A model generated the notes under the pieces. That model searched no databases. It saw nothing but the letters and a program-made list of their open reading frames with translations, and was not told the DNA's origin. The position numbers were made by a program, and so were the translations under genes. From the NCBI GenBank assembly GCA_036554285.1, contig DATBNO010000039.1, positions 62,001 through 126,000 on the forward strand: DNA of 64,000 nucleotides, in the 5' to 3' direction. Positions 34,845 to 42,538 of the stretch are shown in pieces. The stretch's first letter is position 1; each line of letters begins with the position of its first letter. This DNA is from JADGGM01 sp025449955 (lineage in GTDB: Bacteria; Gemmatimonadota; Gemmatimonadetes; Gemmatimonadales; Gemmatimonadaceae).

Positions 34845-36332
34845 GTGAGAAGCATCCGGGCCCGGCTCACGATCGGATATGCCGGCGCCATGATCGGCAC
34901 GGTGCTGGCGTTCGCCGTCGCGCTGTGGACCGCGCGCCGGGCGGGCTCGTACGACGAGCTCTCCCACCATGTGCTCGCGCAGGCGAACCTGGCCTCGACC
35001 ATCATCGAGCAGGCCAGCACGTCCGGACAGCCAGTGACCGTGATGCGCGACACGTTGGTCGGCCCAACGATCTCGCCCGCGCTCCGCACGCTGCTCGAGG
35101 GCATGGAAGGCTACGTGCTCGTGCTCGATCAGAGCGGACGGCTGCTCTTCGGATCATTCGCGTGGCAACAGCTGTCCGAAGACGATCGTGCAGCACTTCA
35201 GCGCGAAGCGATCTCGGTGAAGCCGGGCGGGCAGGGCGAGCTGCTCGATGTGGCGGGGGATCGCTTGTTGCTCGTCGCCGTCAACGAGAGCATGGACGTG
35301 CCTAACGTACAGCGCGTCGTGGCCGCCGAGTCGGTGCGCTCCACCGACATCGCGGTCCGCGAGCTGCTCGGGACCATCCTCGCGGTGGCGCCGTTGCTCC
35401 TCATGGCATCCGTCGGGCTCGCCTATGTGATCGCGGGGCGCGCGTTCCAACCGGTGGGCCAGATGATCAACGAGGTGAAGGCCATCACGGATGGTCGCAG
35501 CCTTCACCGCCGTCTGCCGATCGACGAGTCCAACGAGGAGATGGCCCGACTCGGCATCACGCTCAACGAGATGATGGAGCGGCTCGAGAAATCGTTCTCG
35601 GCGCTCCGGCGATTCACCGCCGACGCGAGCCACGAGCTCAAGACGCCGCTGGCGGTGCTGCGCGCGGACGTCGAGCGGTCGATGAGCGGCGCCTCGACGC
35701 GTGCCGAGCGGATGGTGGCGCTCGAAGAAGCGCTGCACGAGACGACGCGCATGGCGGATCTCGTGGAGAGTCTGCTGACGCTGGCGCGCGCGGACGAGGG
35801 GCGCTTCGATCTGCATCGCGAGCGCGTGGAGTTGGAGCCGTTGGCCCGCGAGGTGTACGAAACCGCCTCGATTCTCGCCGAGCCCGCCGGCCTAACGGTG
35901 ACGATGGCCGAGCCCGCGCGGGTGGCCGTGTTCGGCGATGGCGCGCGATTGCGCCAGCTCTTCCTCAACCTCACGACCAACGCGATCAAGTACACGCCGC
36001 GCGGCGGGAGCGTGGACATCTCGCTCACGTCGTACGAGCACACGGCGGCGTTTGCGGTGCGCGACAGCGGGATCGGGATCTCCGCGTCCGATCTGCCGCA
36101 CATCTTCGAGCGGTTCTACCGCGCGGATCGCGCGCGGTCCCGCGGCACCGAGCGATCTGGATTCGGGTTAGGGCTCGCGATCAGTCAGTGGATCGCCGAA
36201 GCGCACGGCGGTTCGATCTCCGTGCGATCGCGTTACGGGCGGGGAAGCACGTTTACCGTGACACTTCCGGTGTGGGACGAAGAGCCGGACCGCGTTTTGC
36301 GAGACGGCGCCGAGGGTCCAGCCGCGGCGTAA
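34845..36332 (+). CDS. Membrane sensor histidine kinase (EnvZ/BaeS type)
   Basis: 495 residues with two transmembrane segments (about 10-30 and 173-198) flanking a periplasmic sensor of about 140 residues. HAMP (AFQPVGQMINEVKAITDG), HisKA with FTADASHELKTPLAVLRADV (His263), then HATPase_c with LNLTTNAIKYTPRGG, DSGIGISASDL and GFGLGLAISQWIAEAHGG. GTG start 34845 has GCGGAGGAAGG upstream, a good ribosome-binding site. Partner of the preceding OmpR-type regulator. Downstream lies the tonB-exbBD operon, which it might control; that is only positional inference. Confidence 0.94.
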   Translation: MRSIRARLTIGYAGAMIGTVLAFAVALWTARRAGSYDELSHHVLAQANLASTIIEQASTSGQPVTVMRDTLVGPTISPALRTLLEGMEGYVLVLDQSGRLLFGSFAWQQLSEDDRAALQREAISVKPGGQGELLDVAGDRLLLVAVNESMDVPNVQRVVAAESVRSTDIAVRELLGTILAVAPLLLMASVGLAYVIAGRAFQPVGQMINEVKAITDGRSLHRRLPIDESNEEMARLGITLNEMMERLEKSFSALRRFTADASHELKTPLAVLRADVERSMSGASTRAERMVALEEALHETTRMADLVESLLTLARADEGRFDLHRERVELEPLAREVYETASILAEPAGLTVTMAEPARVAVFGDGARLRQLFLNLTTNAIKYTPRGGSVDISLTSYEHTAAFAVRDSGIGISASDLPHIFERFYRADRARSRGTERSGFGLGLAISQWIAEAHGGSISVRSRYGRGSTFTVTLPVWDEEPDRVLRDGAEGPAAA

Positions 36333-36365
36333 GCGGGCTCGACGCAGTCGGTGGCGTCGCCGTGG

Positions 36366-36390
36366 GGCGTGTTGGAAAACTAACAACGCC
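36366..36390 (+). terminator. Weak hairpin after the membrane kinase gene
   Basis: GGCGTGTT and AACAACGCC pair with one bulged A around a GGAAAACT loop. A short T-rich tract (GGTTTCTT) follows a few bases later. It lies in the 165-base gap before tonB. The rest of that gap contains TTGACG (about 36442) but no convincing -10 box. Confidence 0.4.
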
Positions 36391-36497
36391 TTCACGGTTT
36401 CTTAATGTCCGGAGCATTACGGCCTCATAAGCCGCCGGTATGTTGACGGAGCGTCACGGACCGGTGTGGAACTCTTCACAGTGGAGTGTGATCGGGC

Positions 36498-37211
36498 ATG
36501 TTCACCACGCTGCTCGAATCCAAACCCAGGCGAGACAAGAATCCGGGCGGTGTCATCGCGAGCGTCATTTTGCACGCGGGGCTGATCGGGTTGGCTGTCG
36601 CCGTCACGTTGAACGCGGGGCTCAGAAGTGAAAAGGAGCATCGCCAAGAAGACGTGAAGTTTGTGCAGACCAAGGCGCCGCCGCCTAAGCCAGAGCCACC
36701 GAAGCCGCCGCCGCCGCAGACGACCGTCACACCGCCGCCTCCCAAGGGTTTCCAGGTGCTGACGGCGCCGATCAACATCCCGACGAAGATTCCGGATGTC
36801 GATCTGTCGAAGGCGGTGACTAACGAAGCCGACTTCTCCGGGAAAGGTGTGGAAGGCGGCGTGGCCAAGGGTGTCGTGGGCGGCAAGGGGCCCGCGAATC
36901 CGGACCAAACGTATTTCGAGTTCCAGGTCGAGAAGCCGGCGATGGCGAAGGAGAGCAACCCGACGCCGACCTATCCGAGCATGCTCGAGAGCGCCGGCGT
37001 CGAAGGCGAAGTGCTGGTGCAATTCGTGATCGACACGTTAGGCAAGGCCGACATGAACACGTTCAAGGTGCTCAAGTCGAGCAACGACCTGTTCACCTCG
37101 TCGATCAAGAACGTGCTGCCGCGGTTGCGCTTCTATCCCGCGGAGACGGGCGGCCGGAAGGTGAAGGAGCTCGTGCAGTATCCGTTTTCATTCTCGAAGC
37201 CCAAGCAGTGA
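36498..37211 (+). CDS. tonB: TonB-family energy transducer
   Basis: 237 residues. One N-terminal membrane anchor (GGVIASVILHAGLIGLAVAV) contains the conserved His. A Pro/Lys-rich spacer (TKAPPPKPEPPKPPPPQ) spans the periplasm, and a C-terminal TonB domain shows YPSMLESAGVEGEVLVQFVI. It transmits proton-motive energy from ExbB-ExbD to outer-membrane receptors such as the TonB-dependent receptor at 50-52 kb. First gene of tonB-exbB-exbD-exbD. It is preceded by a 165-base gap that should hold the promoter. Confidence 0.93.
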   Translation: MFTTLLESKPRRDKNPGGVIASVILHAGLIGLAVAVTLNAGLRSEKEHRQEDVKFVQTKAPPPKPEPPKPPPPQTTVTPPPPKGFQVLTAPINIPTKIPDVDLSKAVTNEADFSGKGVEGGVAKGVVGGKGPANPDQTYFEFQVEKPAMAKESNPTPTYPSMLESAGVEGEVLVQFVIDTLGKADMNTFKVLKSSNDLFTSSIKNVLPRLRFYPAETGGRKVKELVQYPFSFSKPKQ

Positions 37212-37261
37212 GCTGGGCGTTCTAGGGTCACCATTCGCACACCGTCGGAGGACGTCGGCCC

Positions 37262-38008
37262 ATGAGTCTGTCGCTGGTATCCATGTGGGGCACGATGGGT
37301 TGGTTCGCGAAGGGCATCGTGTTCGTGCTCGCGATCATGTCGATCTTCTCGCTCACCATCGCGATCCAGAAGTGGTGGCGTTTGCGGAAGGCGCAGTCCG
37401 AAACGCGCAAGTTCGCGCCTGAGTTCTCGCAGTTCCTCGAGGAAGACAACCTCAACGAGGCCATCAAGCTCGCCGAGAGCTACAAGAAGTCGCACGTGGC
37501 CCGCGTGCTGGGTGGTGCGTTAGGCGAGGTCAAGCCGCTGCTGCAGGATGGGTCGGTGACGGTGGCCGACATCAATTCGGCCGAGCGCGCGGTGGAGCGC
37601 AACATGTTGATCATCGTGTCCGAGCTCAAGCGCGGCCTGGCCGTGCTGGCGACGGTCGGCGCCACGGCGCCGTTCGTCGGACTGCTCGGAACGGTCATGG
37701 GTATCGTGAACGCGTTCCAAGGCATGGCGGTGTCGGGCGCCGGCGGGTTAGGCTCGGTGTCGGCCGGTATTTCCGAGGCACTCATCACGACGGCCTTCGG
37801 CCTCATCGTCGCCATTCCGGCGGTGTGGTTCTTCAACTACTTCTCGACCAAGATCGACAATCTGTCCGTCGAGATGACGTACACGTCGAAGGAAATGATC
37901 GACTATTTGATCAAGGGTGTGGCCGGCGAATTCGGTCGGTCGCGGTTCACTCGCGAGTTCAACGCCAGCTCGGCGTCGAGCTCCCAGAGCGGCCCGATCT
38001 CGCAGTAG
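37262..38008 (+). CDS. exbB: ExbB/TolQ/MotA proton channel protein
   Basis: 248 residues with three membrane helices: an N-terminal one near 15-35, and two in the second half within LAVLATVGATAPFVGLLGTV and ALITTAFGLIVAIPAVWFFN, which match the MotA/TolQ/ExbB core. It forms the pentameric channel around ExbD. RBS CGGAGGA lies 8-10 bases before ATG 37262. Located between tonB and two exbD genes. Confidence 0.94.
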   Translation: MSLSLVSMWGTMGWFAKGIVFVLAIMSIFSLTIAIQKWWRLRKAQSETRKFAPEFSQFLEEDNLNEAIKLAESYKKSHVARVLGGALGEVKPLLQDGSVTVADINSAERAVERNMLIIVSELKRGLAVLATVGATAPFVGLLGTVMGIVNAFQGMAVSGAGGLGSVSAGISEALITTAFGLIVAIPAVWFFNYFSTKIDNLSVEMTYTSKEMIDYLIKGVAGEFGRSRFTREFNASSASSSQSGPISQ

Positions 38009-38037
38009 TCGCCACTCTCTGATCGAGGAGCCGAGTC

Positions 38038-38514
38038 ATGGCGATGTCATCGATGGGTTCAAGCGGCGCCGTCAAAGCGGAACCGAACGTCACGCCGTTG
38101 ATCGACGTCATGCTCGTGTTGTTGATCATCTTCATGATCGTGACGCCGCTCATCAATTCCGGCTTCCAGGCGCAGCCGCCCGATGGTGTGAACATCAAGG
38201 CGCATCCCGAGGAGAACAGCGATCAGGTTCTCGGAATCGACGCCAACGGACAGTACTACCTGAACAAGAAGTTCATCCCGAACAACACGCTCGCCGATCA
38301 GGTGAAGCAGATCTACTCGCAGCCCGGGCGTGAGGATTTCGTGATGTATCTCAAGGCCGACCGCAACCTGAAGTACGCCAAGGTGCTCGACGCGATCGAC
38401 ATCGTGGACCACAACGGGGTGCGTGTGCTGGCGGCGATCACGGATCAGACGCCGGGGACGCGGTCCTCGGTGCCCGGCGATATCCTGTCGCCGACGCCTA
38501 ACAAGCAGCCCTAA
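38038..38514 (+). CDS. exbD: ExbD/TolR biopolymer transport protein (first copy)
   Basis: 158 residues, one N-terminal transmembrane helix with the proton-carrying Asp in VTPLIDVMLVLLIIFMIVTP, then a periplasmic domain ending in a Pro/Ser-rich tail. The conserved NVTPLIDVMLVLLIIFM motif is diagnostic of ExbD/TolR. It is larger than the second copy (134 residues) and diverges in the periplasmic part, so the two may form heteromers. RBS GAGGAG precedes ATG 38038. Confidence 0.94.
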   Translation: MAMSSMGSSGAVKAEPNVTPLIDVMLVLLIIFMIVTPLINSGFQAQPPDGVNIKAHPEENSDQVLGIDANGQYYLNKKFIPNNTLADQVKQIYSQPGREDFVMYLKADRNLKYAKVLDAIDIVDHNGVRVLAAITDQTPGTRSSVPGDILSPTPNKQP

Positions 38515-38528
38515 CGGAGGCCGCGACC

Positions 38529-38933
38529 ATGGCTATGTCAGGCGGCAGCGACCGCGGCCTTACCAACGACATCAATGTCACGCCGATGATCGACGTGCTG
38601 CTGGTGCTGCTGGTGATCTTCATGGTGGCCGTGCCAATGGCCCGCAAGGCCATCGATACGCAATTGCCCGATCCCAATCCGCCACCGACGACGCAGCAGC
38701 CGCCACCCGATCAGATCGTGCTACAGGTGCTGCCTAACGGTGTGTACAAGGTCAACAGTGAAGTCGTGACGAAGGACAACCTGAGCAAACGGCTGCACGA
38801 GATCTACGACCCGCGCCCGGACAAGATCATTTTCGTGAAGGGCGATACCGCCGTGAAGTTCCAGGACGTGATTCACGCCATGGACGTGGCGCGCGGAGCC
38901 GGGGTCAAGATCATCGGCATTCCGCCCAAGTAA
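38529..38933 (+). CDS. exbD: ExbD/TolR biopolymer transport protein (second copy)
   Basis: 134 residues with the motif INVTPMIDVLLVLLVIFMVA including the membrane Asp, then a periplasmic domain with IILPKG-like KIIFVKGDTAVKFQDVIHAM. Starts 14 bases after the first exbD with CGGAGG as RBS. Dual exbD genes are found in several phyla and may give alternative stator complexes. Operon ends at a strong hairpin 17 bases after the stop. Confidence 0.94.
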   Translation: MAMSGGSDRGLTNDINVTPMIDVLLVLLVIFMVAVPMARKAIDTQLPDPNPPPTTQQPPPDQIVLQVLPNGVYKVNSEVVTKDNLSKRLHEIYDPRPDKIIFVKGDTAVKFQDVIHAMDVARGAGVKIIGIPPK

Positions 38934-38950
38934 CGCTCGACCAGAAATAC

Positions 38951-38988
38951 AAACGGGCTCGCTCCGATGTGCCGGAGCGAGCCCGTTT
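38951..38988. terminator. Strong bidirectional terminator
   Basis: A 16-bp perfect stem (AAACGGGCTCGCTCCG / CGGAGCGAGCCCGTTT) with a six-base loop, flanked by T-rich sequence on the right (GTTTTG). It lies between convergent exbD and an outer-membrane protein gene and should end both transcripts. Confidence 0.92.
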
Positions 38989-39008
38989 GTTTTGTGCGTG
39001 GCCGCGAA

Positions 39009-39665
39009 CTAGAACGTGAGGCCGGCCATGAACGACCAGGTGCGGTTCTTCGCGTCGGCGTTGTCGAACGTGTCGATGAGGCCGTGCGTGTACCGGACGC
39101 TGAACGAGAGGTTCATCTTCTTGTCGACCGGGAAGCCGACGCCTGCGCCTAACGTGGCGCCGGTGTCGAATGACTTCTTGGAGAAGCTGCCCTCGGTCTG
39201 GTTGTTGAGGTCATCGCACGACTCGGACACCGAGCTGCCGTCGCCGGATTCCTCGGCGTCGCAGGAGATCTGGAACGAGAACGTGGGGCCGGCCAGGAAG
39301 AAGGGACGCACCGTGCTGTTCTGCAGATGGAGGTCGTACCGCGCCAGCACCGGAACGTCGATGTAGTCGAGCTTGAGCGTGATATCACTGCCACCGGACG
39401 ATTCGTGCGCGCCGCGCTGCGTGAAGAGCAGCTCGGGCTCGATGCCGAACTCATTCGTCACGTGGAAGGTGGCGAATCCGCCGATGGACAAACCGGTGCG
39501 CGAACCGGCGTTGGACACGTCGCTTCCGCCAAGCGTGGCGAGATCGAGGCCCGCGAGAACGCCTAACGTAGGCTTCGGGTGCATTGCCTGGGCGCGGACC
39601 TGGCCGGCGCTTGCGGCGAACGTGAGCACGGAAAACGACAGAGCAGCGAAGTGGCAGCGGTTCAT
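39009..39665 (-). CDS. Outer-membrane beta-barrel protein (PorT/OmpA-like domain family)
   Basis: 218 residues with a signal peptide (CHFAALSFSVLTFAASAGQV, cut near RAQA). The rest alternates hydrophobic and polar residues as expected for an eight-stranded barrel: TLGVLAGLDLATLGG, LSIGGFATFHVTNEFGIEP, LKLDYIDVPVLARYDL and a terminal aromatic WSFMAGLTF. Two cysteines lie in a loop (ISCDAEE and SESCDDLN) and may form a disulfide. Function unknown. The 317-base divergent region separates it from the second tonB. Confidence 0.88.
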   Translation of the reverse strand: MNRCHFAALSFSVLTFAASAGQVRAQAMHPKPTLGVLAGLDLATLGGSDVSNAGSRTGLSIGGFATFHVTNEFGIEPELLFTQRGAHESSGGSDITLKLDYIDVPVLARYDLHLQNSTVRPFFLAGPTFSFQISCDAEESGDGSSVSESCDDLNNQTEGSFSKKSFDTGATLGAGVGFPVDKKMNLSFSVRYTHGLIDTFDNADAKNRTWSFMAGLTF

Positions 39666-39982
39666 GTTCTCCCTCTGGCAAAGGATTTCTGGACGGCGAG
39701 CTACTCAGACCACGACGGCCACGGCCCAGCACCGCGGATGGTCTCGTTTGGCACCCGACACACAATGACGGGCAAACGCACGGGATGTTTCCGGGTTAAC
39801 CACTTCTGGACAAAGGCAACGTATGGCTAGTCATGACACGCACGACGTGCGTCGCCAATCCCACTCGGCGCCAAGACCGGTCCCTCGGGTGTTAATATTG
39901 GAATGCCGAGTAGCTCACGATTGACTCGGCAGCCGGAGTCATAGCCATCGCAAACTCGAATCGCGCTCTCACGAGCGAACCG
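39666..39982. other. Divergent intergenic region between outer-membrane barrel and second tonB
   Basis: Contains no recognised gene. It holds a short palindrome GCACGACGTGC near 39840, two copies of TTCTGGAC (near 39688 and 39806), and a possible promoter TTGACT near 39922 with a weak AT-rich element 16-17 bases later (CATAGCC). Nothing else distinct was seen. Confidence 0.4.
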
Positions 39983-40783
39983 GTGCAGCGGCCCAAGCCG
40001 CCATACCGACCGCCGATTGGCGTCCCAGCCGAACGGCCGGAGCGATGGGGGCTGCTCGTCTCGCTCGCCGTGCACGCCTTGATCGTGCTGTTGCTCGTGG
40101 GCGGAGTCCTAACGGTAGAGAAGGCCGAGATCGCGAAAGGTGCCGGTGGTGCCGGCCCCATGGGCGGCGGTGGAGGCGGCCGGCTGGGTCTCGCAGGATC
40201 CCGCAGCCAAGAGCAGCTCAAGTACGTGCAGCTGGCGACGCCCAAGCCCGCAGCGCCCGTAGTCCACCCGCCGATCGCGCCACCGGTGAAGAAGCCGCCG
40301 AAACCGGTCGAGCCAAAGCCTATCGTGAAGCAGCAGGTCACTCCCACAGAGCAGGTTGCTCCGCCATCGTCAGCCGCACCAACGGTCGTCGCGGTGGCGC
40401 CGTCGGCGGGCGCAGGCACAGACGGTACCAACGGTGCCGGACCTGGAACCGGCGGGGGGACTGGCGCCGGCAATGGTCCCGGACGCGGTTCGGGAAATGG
40501 ACCCGGTACCGGTGGCGGGGAGGGCACCGTTTATCCGGCGACGCCCGACTTTGCGGTGATCCCGCCACTGCCCGTGCCAAAGGGACTTCACGGGAAGATC
40601 GTGCAGCTCCGGTTCACGATCGATGAGAGCGGTCGCGTCGTGAAGTTCGACTTCGATCCAACCGGTGACTCTGGCTACGACCGCGAGCTCAAATCGCGGT
40701 TGTCCGAATACCATTTCCGGCCGGCCCACAAGCAGGACGGGACGCCGGTGTCGTCGGTTTTCGTGACTCAGTTCACGCTCTGA
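39983..40783 (+). CDS. TonB-family protein with glycine-rich spacer
   Basis: 266 residues. Membrane anchor WGLLVSLAVHALIVLLLVGG with conserved His, then a Gly-rich stretch, a Pro/Lys-rich spacer (PPVKKPPKPVEPKPIVKQ), a second long Gly-rich tract (GTGGGTGAGNGPGRGSG), and a C-terminal TonB-like domain (KIVQLRFTIDESGRVVKFDF). GTG 39983 is the assumed start. It is a stand-alone gene without exbBD; it may use the nearby ExbB-ExbD or be a periplasmic protein with another role. The two Gly-rich tracts are unusual compared with the first TonB. Confidence 0.82.
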   Translation: MQRPKPPYRPPIGVPAERPERWGLLVSLAVHALIVLLLVGGVLTVEKAEIAKGAGGAGPMGGGGGGRLGLAGSRSQEQLKYVQLATPKPAAPVVHPPIAPPVKKPPKPVEPKPIVKQQVTPTEQVAPPSSAAPTVVAVAPSAGAGTDGTNGAGPGTGGGTGAGNGPGRGSGNGPGTGGGEGTVYPATPDFAVIPPLPVPKGLHGKIVQLRFTIDESGRVVKFDFDPTGDSGYDRELKSRLSEYHFRPAHKQDGTPVSSVFVTQFTL

Positions 40784-40947
40784 TCGGTCGACCCGGTCCA
40801 TCCACCGGACTGGCATAGGGTTCGGACGGTTGTTAGCTTCCTGCGGCTGTCACTTGGGCGCGCCCGAGGCCTGGGTCTTGGCGCTACTGAGGCGCGTCCG
40901 GCAATAGCCTGCCAGTCGGACGCCTGCCCATCCAATTGAGGAGCTGA

Positions 40948-42432
40948 ATGACCACAGTCGTGGCCGATCGCCCAGCGACCGCCGAGTCGCCGCACGAGTT
41001 CGTCAAAGCGCTCACGTTGGTGGACGCAACGATGCTGGTGGCGGGCGCCATGATCGGGTCCGGCATCTTCATCGTATCGGCGGACATCGCGCGATCGGTG
41101 GGATCGCCGTTCTGGCTGTTGGTCGTCTGGATCGTCACCGGCATCATGACGCTGCTCGGCGCTCTCGCGTACGGAGAGTTGGCGGCGATGTTTCCGAGGG
41201 CCGGCGGCCAGTATCTGTTTTTGCGCGAGGCAATGGGTCCACTCATGGGGTTTCTCTATGGGTGGACTCTTTTCGTTGTCATTCAGACCGGCACGATCGC
41301 GGCGGTGCTGGTCGCGTTCGCACGATTCCTGGGTGAGCTGGTGCCGGGCATCTCGCCGGACCTCTATGGCTGGTTCCCGCACCATTCGTTCGCGACGGCG
41401 GGCGGACCGATCGACGTCGGGTTGAGTCCGCAGCGTCTCGTTGCGTTGGTCATCGTGTGGTTGCTCACGTGGATCAACCTCCGCGGCGTGCGCGAGGGGA
41501 AGTTCATCCAGACGACGTTCACGATCGTGAAGACCGGCGCGCTTGCCTTGCTGGTGATCCTGTGTCTGACGTTAGGCCGGAATGCCTCGGCGATCGCGGC
41601 GAACTTCAGCGCCGGGCACTTTTTCGGGCACGTCGACCTGGGGTCGGCGTTCGTGTTGGCGTTCGGCGCCGCGCTCGTGGGCTCGCTCTTCTCCAGCGAC
41701 GCCTGGAACAACGTGACGTTCGCGGCGTCGGAAGTGCACAACCCGAAGCGCAACCTGCCGCTGGCGCTGGCGTTAGGCACGGGGCTCGTGACGCTGCTCT
41801 ACGTGCTGACCAACGTCGGGTACCTGTACACGCTGCCGATGTCCGGGTCGGCTGCCGCCACGACGATCATGGGACGCGGGATCCAGTTCGCCACGCAGGA
41901 CCGCGTCGGCACCGCGGCCGCCAGCGTGTTGTTCGGCGCGAGCGGCGGCACGGTGATGGCGATCGCGATTCTCGTCAGCACGTTCGGGTGCAGCAACGGA
42001 CTCATTCTTGCCGGGCCGCGCGCGTATTACGCAATGGCGCGCGACGGGGTGTTCTTCAAGAAGGTGGGCGAGCTGAATACGCGCAGCGTGCCGGCGTCGG
42101 GGCTCGTCTACCAGGGACTGTGGACGTCGCTCCTGTGCCTAACGGGAACGTACGGCCAGCTGCTCAACTACGTGATCTTCGCCCAGCTGGTGTTCTACGC
42201 GCTGACGACGACGGGCCTGTTCATTCTGCGCCGGAAGCGCCCGGACGCCGAACGTCCCTATCGCGCGGTGGGATATCCGTGGCTGCCGGGATTGTACATC
42301 GCGATGGCAGCCATCGTCGCCATCATTCTGCTCATTGCCGACAAGACGCGCGCGCAGGCGCTGGCCGGCTTGGCGATCGTCGTCGTCGGCATTCCCGTGT
42401 TTCTGTTGTGGCGGCGCTCGGAGTCGGTGTGA
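40948..42432 (+). CDS. APC-family amino acid permease
   Basis: Inner-membrane amino acid-polyamine-organocation transporter of 494 residues with about 12 helices. Characteristic beginnings: TLVDATMLVAGAMIGSGIFIV, then FWLLVVWIVTGIMTLLGALA and AYGELAAMFPRAGGQYLFLR. RBS GAGGAG lies just before ATG 40948. Upstream sequence 40888-40924 contains a small hairpin (GGCGcGTCCG / CGGACGCC). Substrate unknown. Three APC members occur in this 10-kb stretch. Confidence 0.9.
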   Translation: MTTVVADRPATAESPHEFVKALTLVDATMLVAGAMIGSGIFIVSADIARSVGSPFWLLVVWIVTGIMTLLGALAYGELAAMFPRAGGQYLFLREAMGPLMGFLYGWTLFVVIQTGTIAAVLVAFARFLGELVPGISPDLYGWFPHHSFATAGGPIDVGLSPQRLVALVIVWLLTWINLRGVREGKFIQTTFTIVKTGALALLVILCLTLGRNASAIAANFSAGHFFGHVDLGSAFVLAFGAALVGSLFSSDAWNNVTFAASEVHNPKRNLPLALALGTGLVTLLYVLTNVGYLYTLPMSGSAAATTIMGRGIQFATQDRVGTAAASVLFGASGGTVMAIAILVSTFGCSNGLILAGPRAYYAMARDGVFFKKVGELNTRSVPASGLVYQGLWTSLLCLTGTYGQLLNYVIFAQLVFYALTTTGLFILRRKRPDAERPYRAVGYPWLPGLYIAMAAIVAIILLIADKTRAQALAGLAIVVVGIPVFLLWRRSESV

Positions 42433-42538
42433 GACGTTGCCTCGCATTACCGAAGCATCGATCATTGTCGTGCGGCATTTCGCAGCCCTGCGGTCTGGAT
42501 CTCGACGTATCGCTCGTACTCTCTGGAGGCGTTTCCCG

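Noticed and set aside
36442..36475. TTGACG before tonB as a sigma70 promoter
   Set aside because: No acceptable -10 element is found at 16-18 bases downstream.
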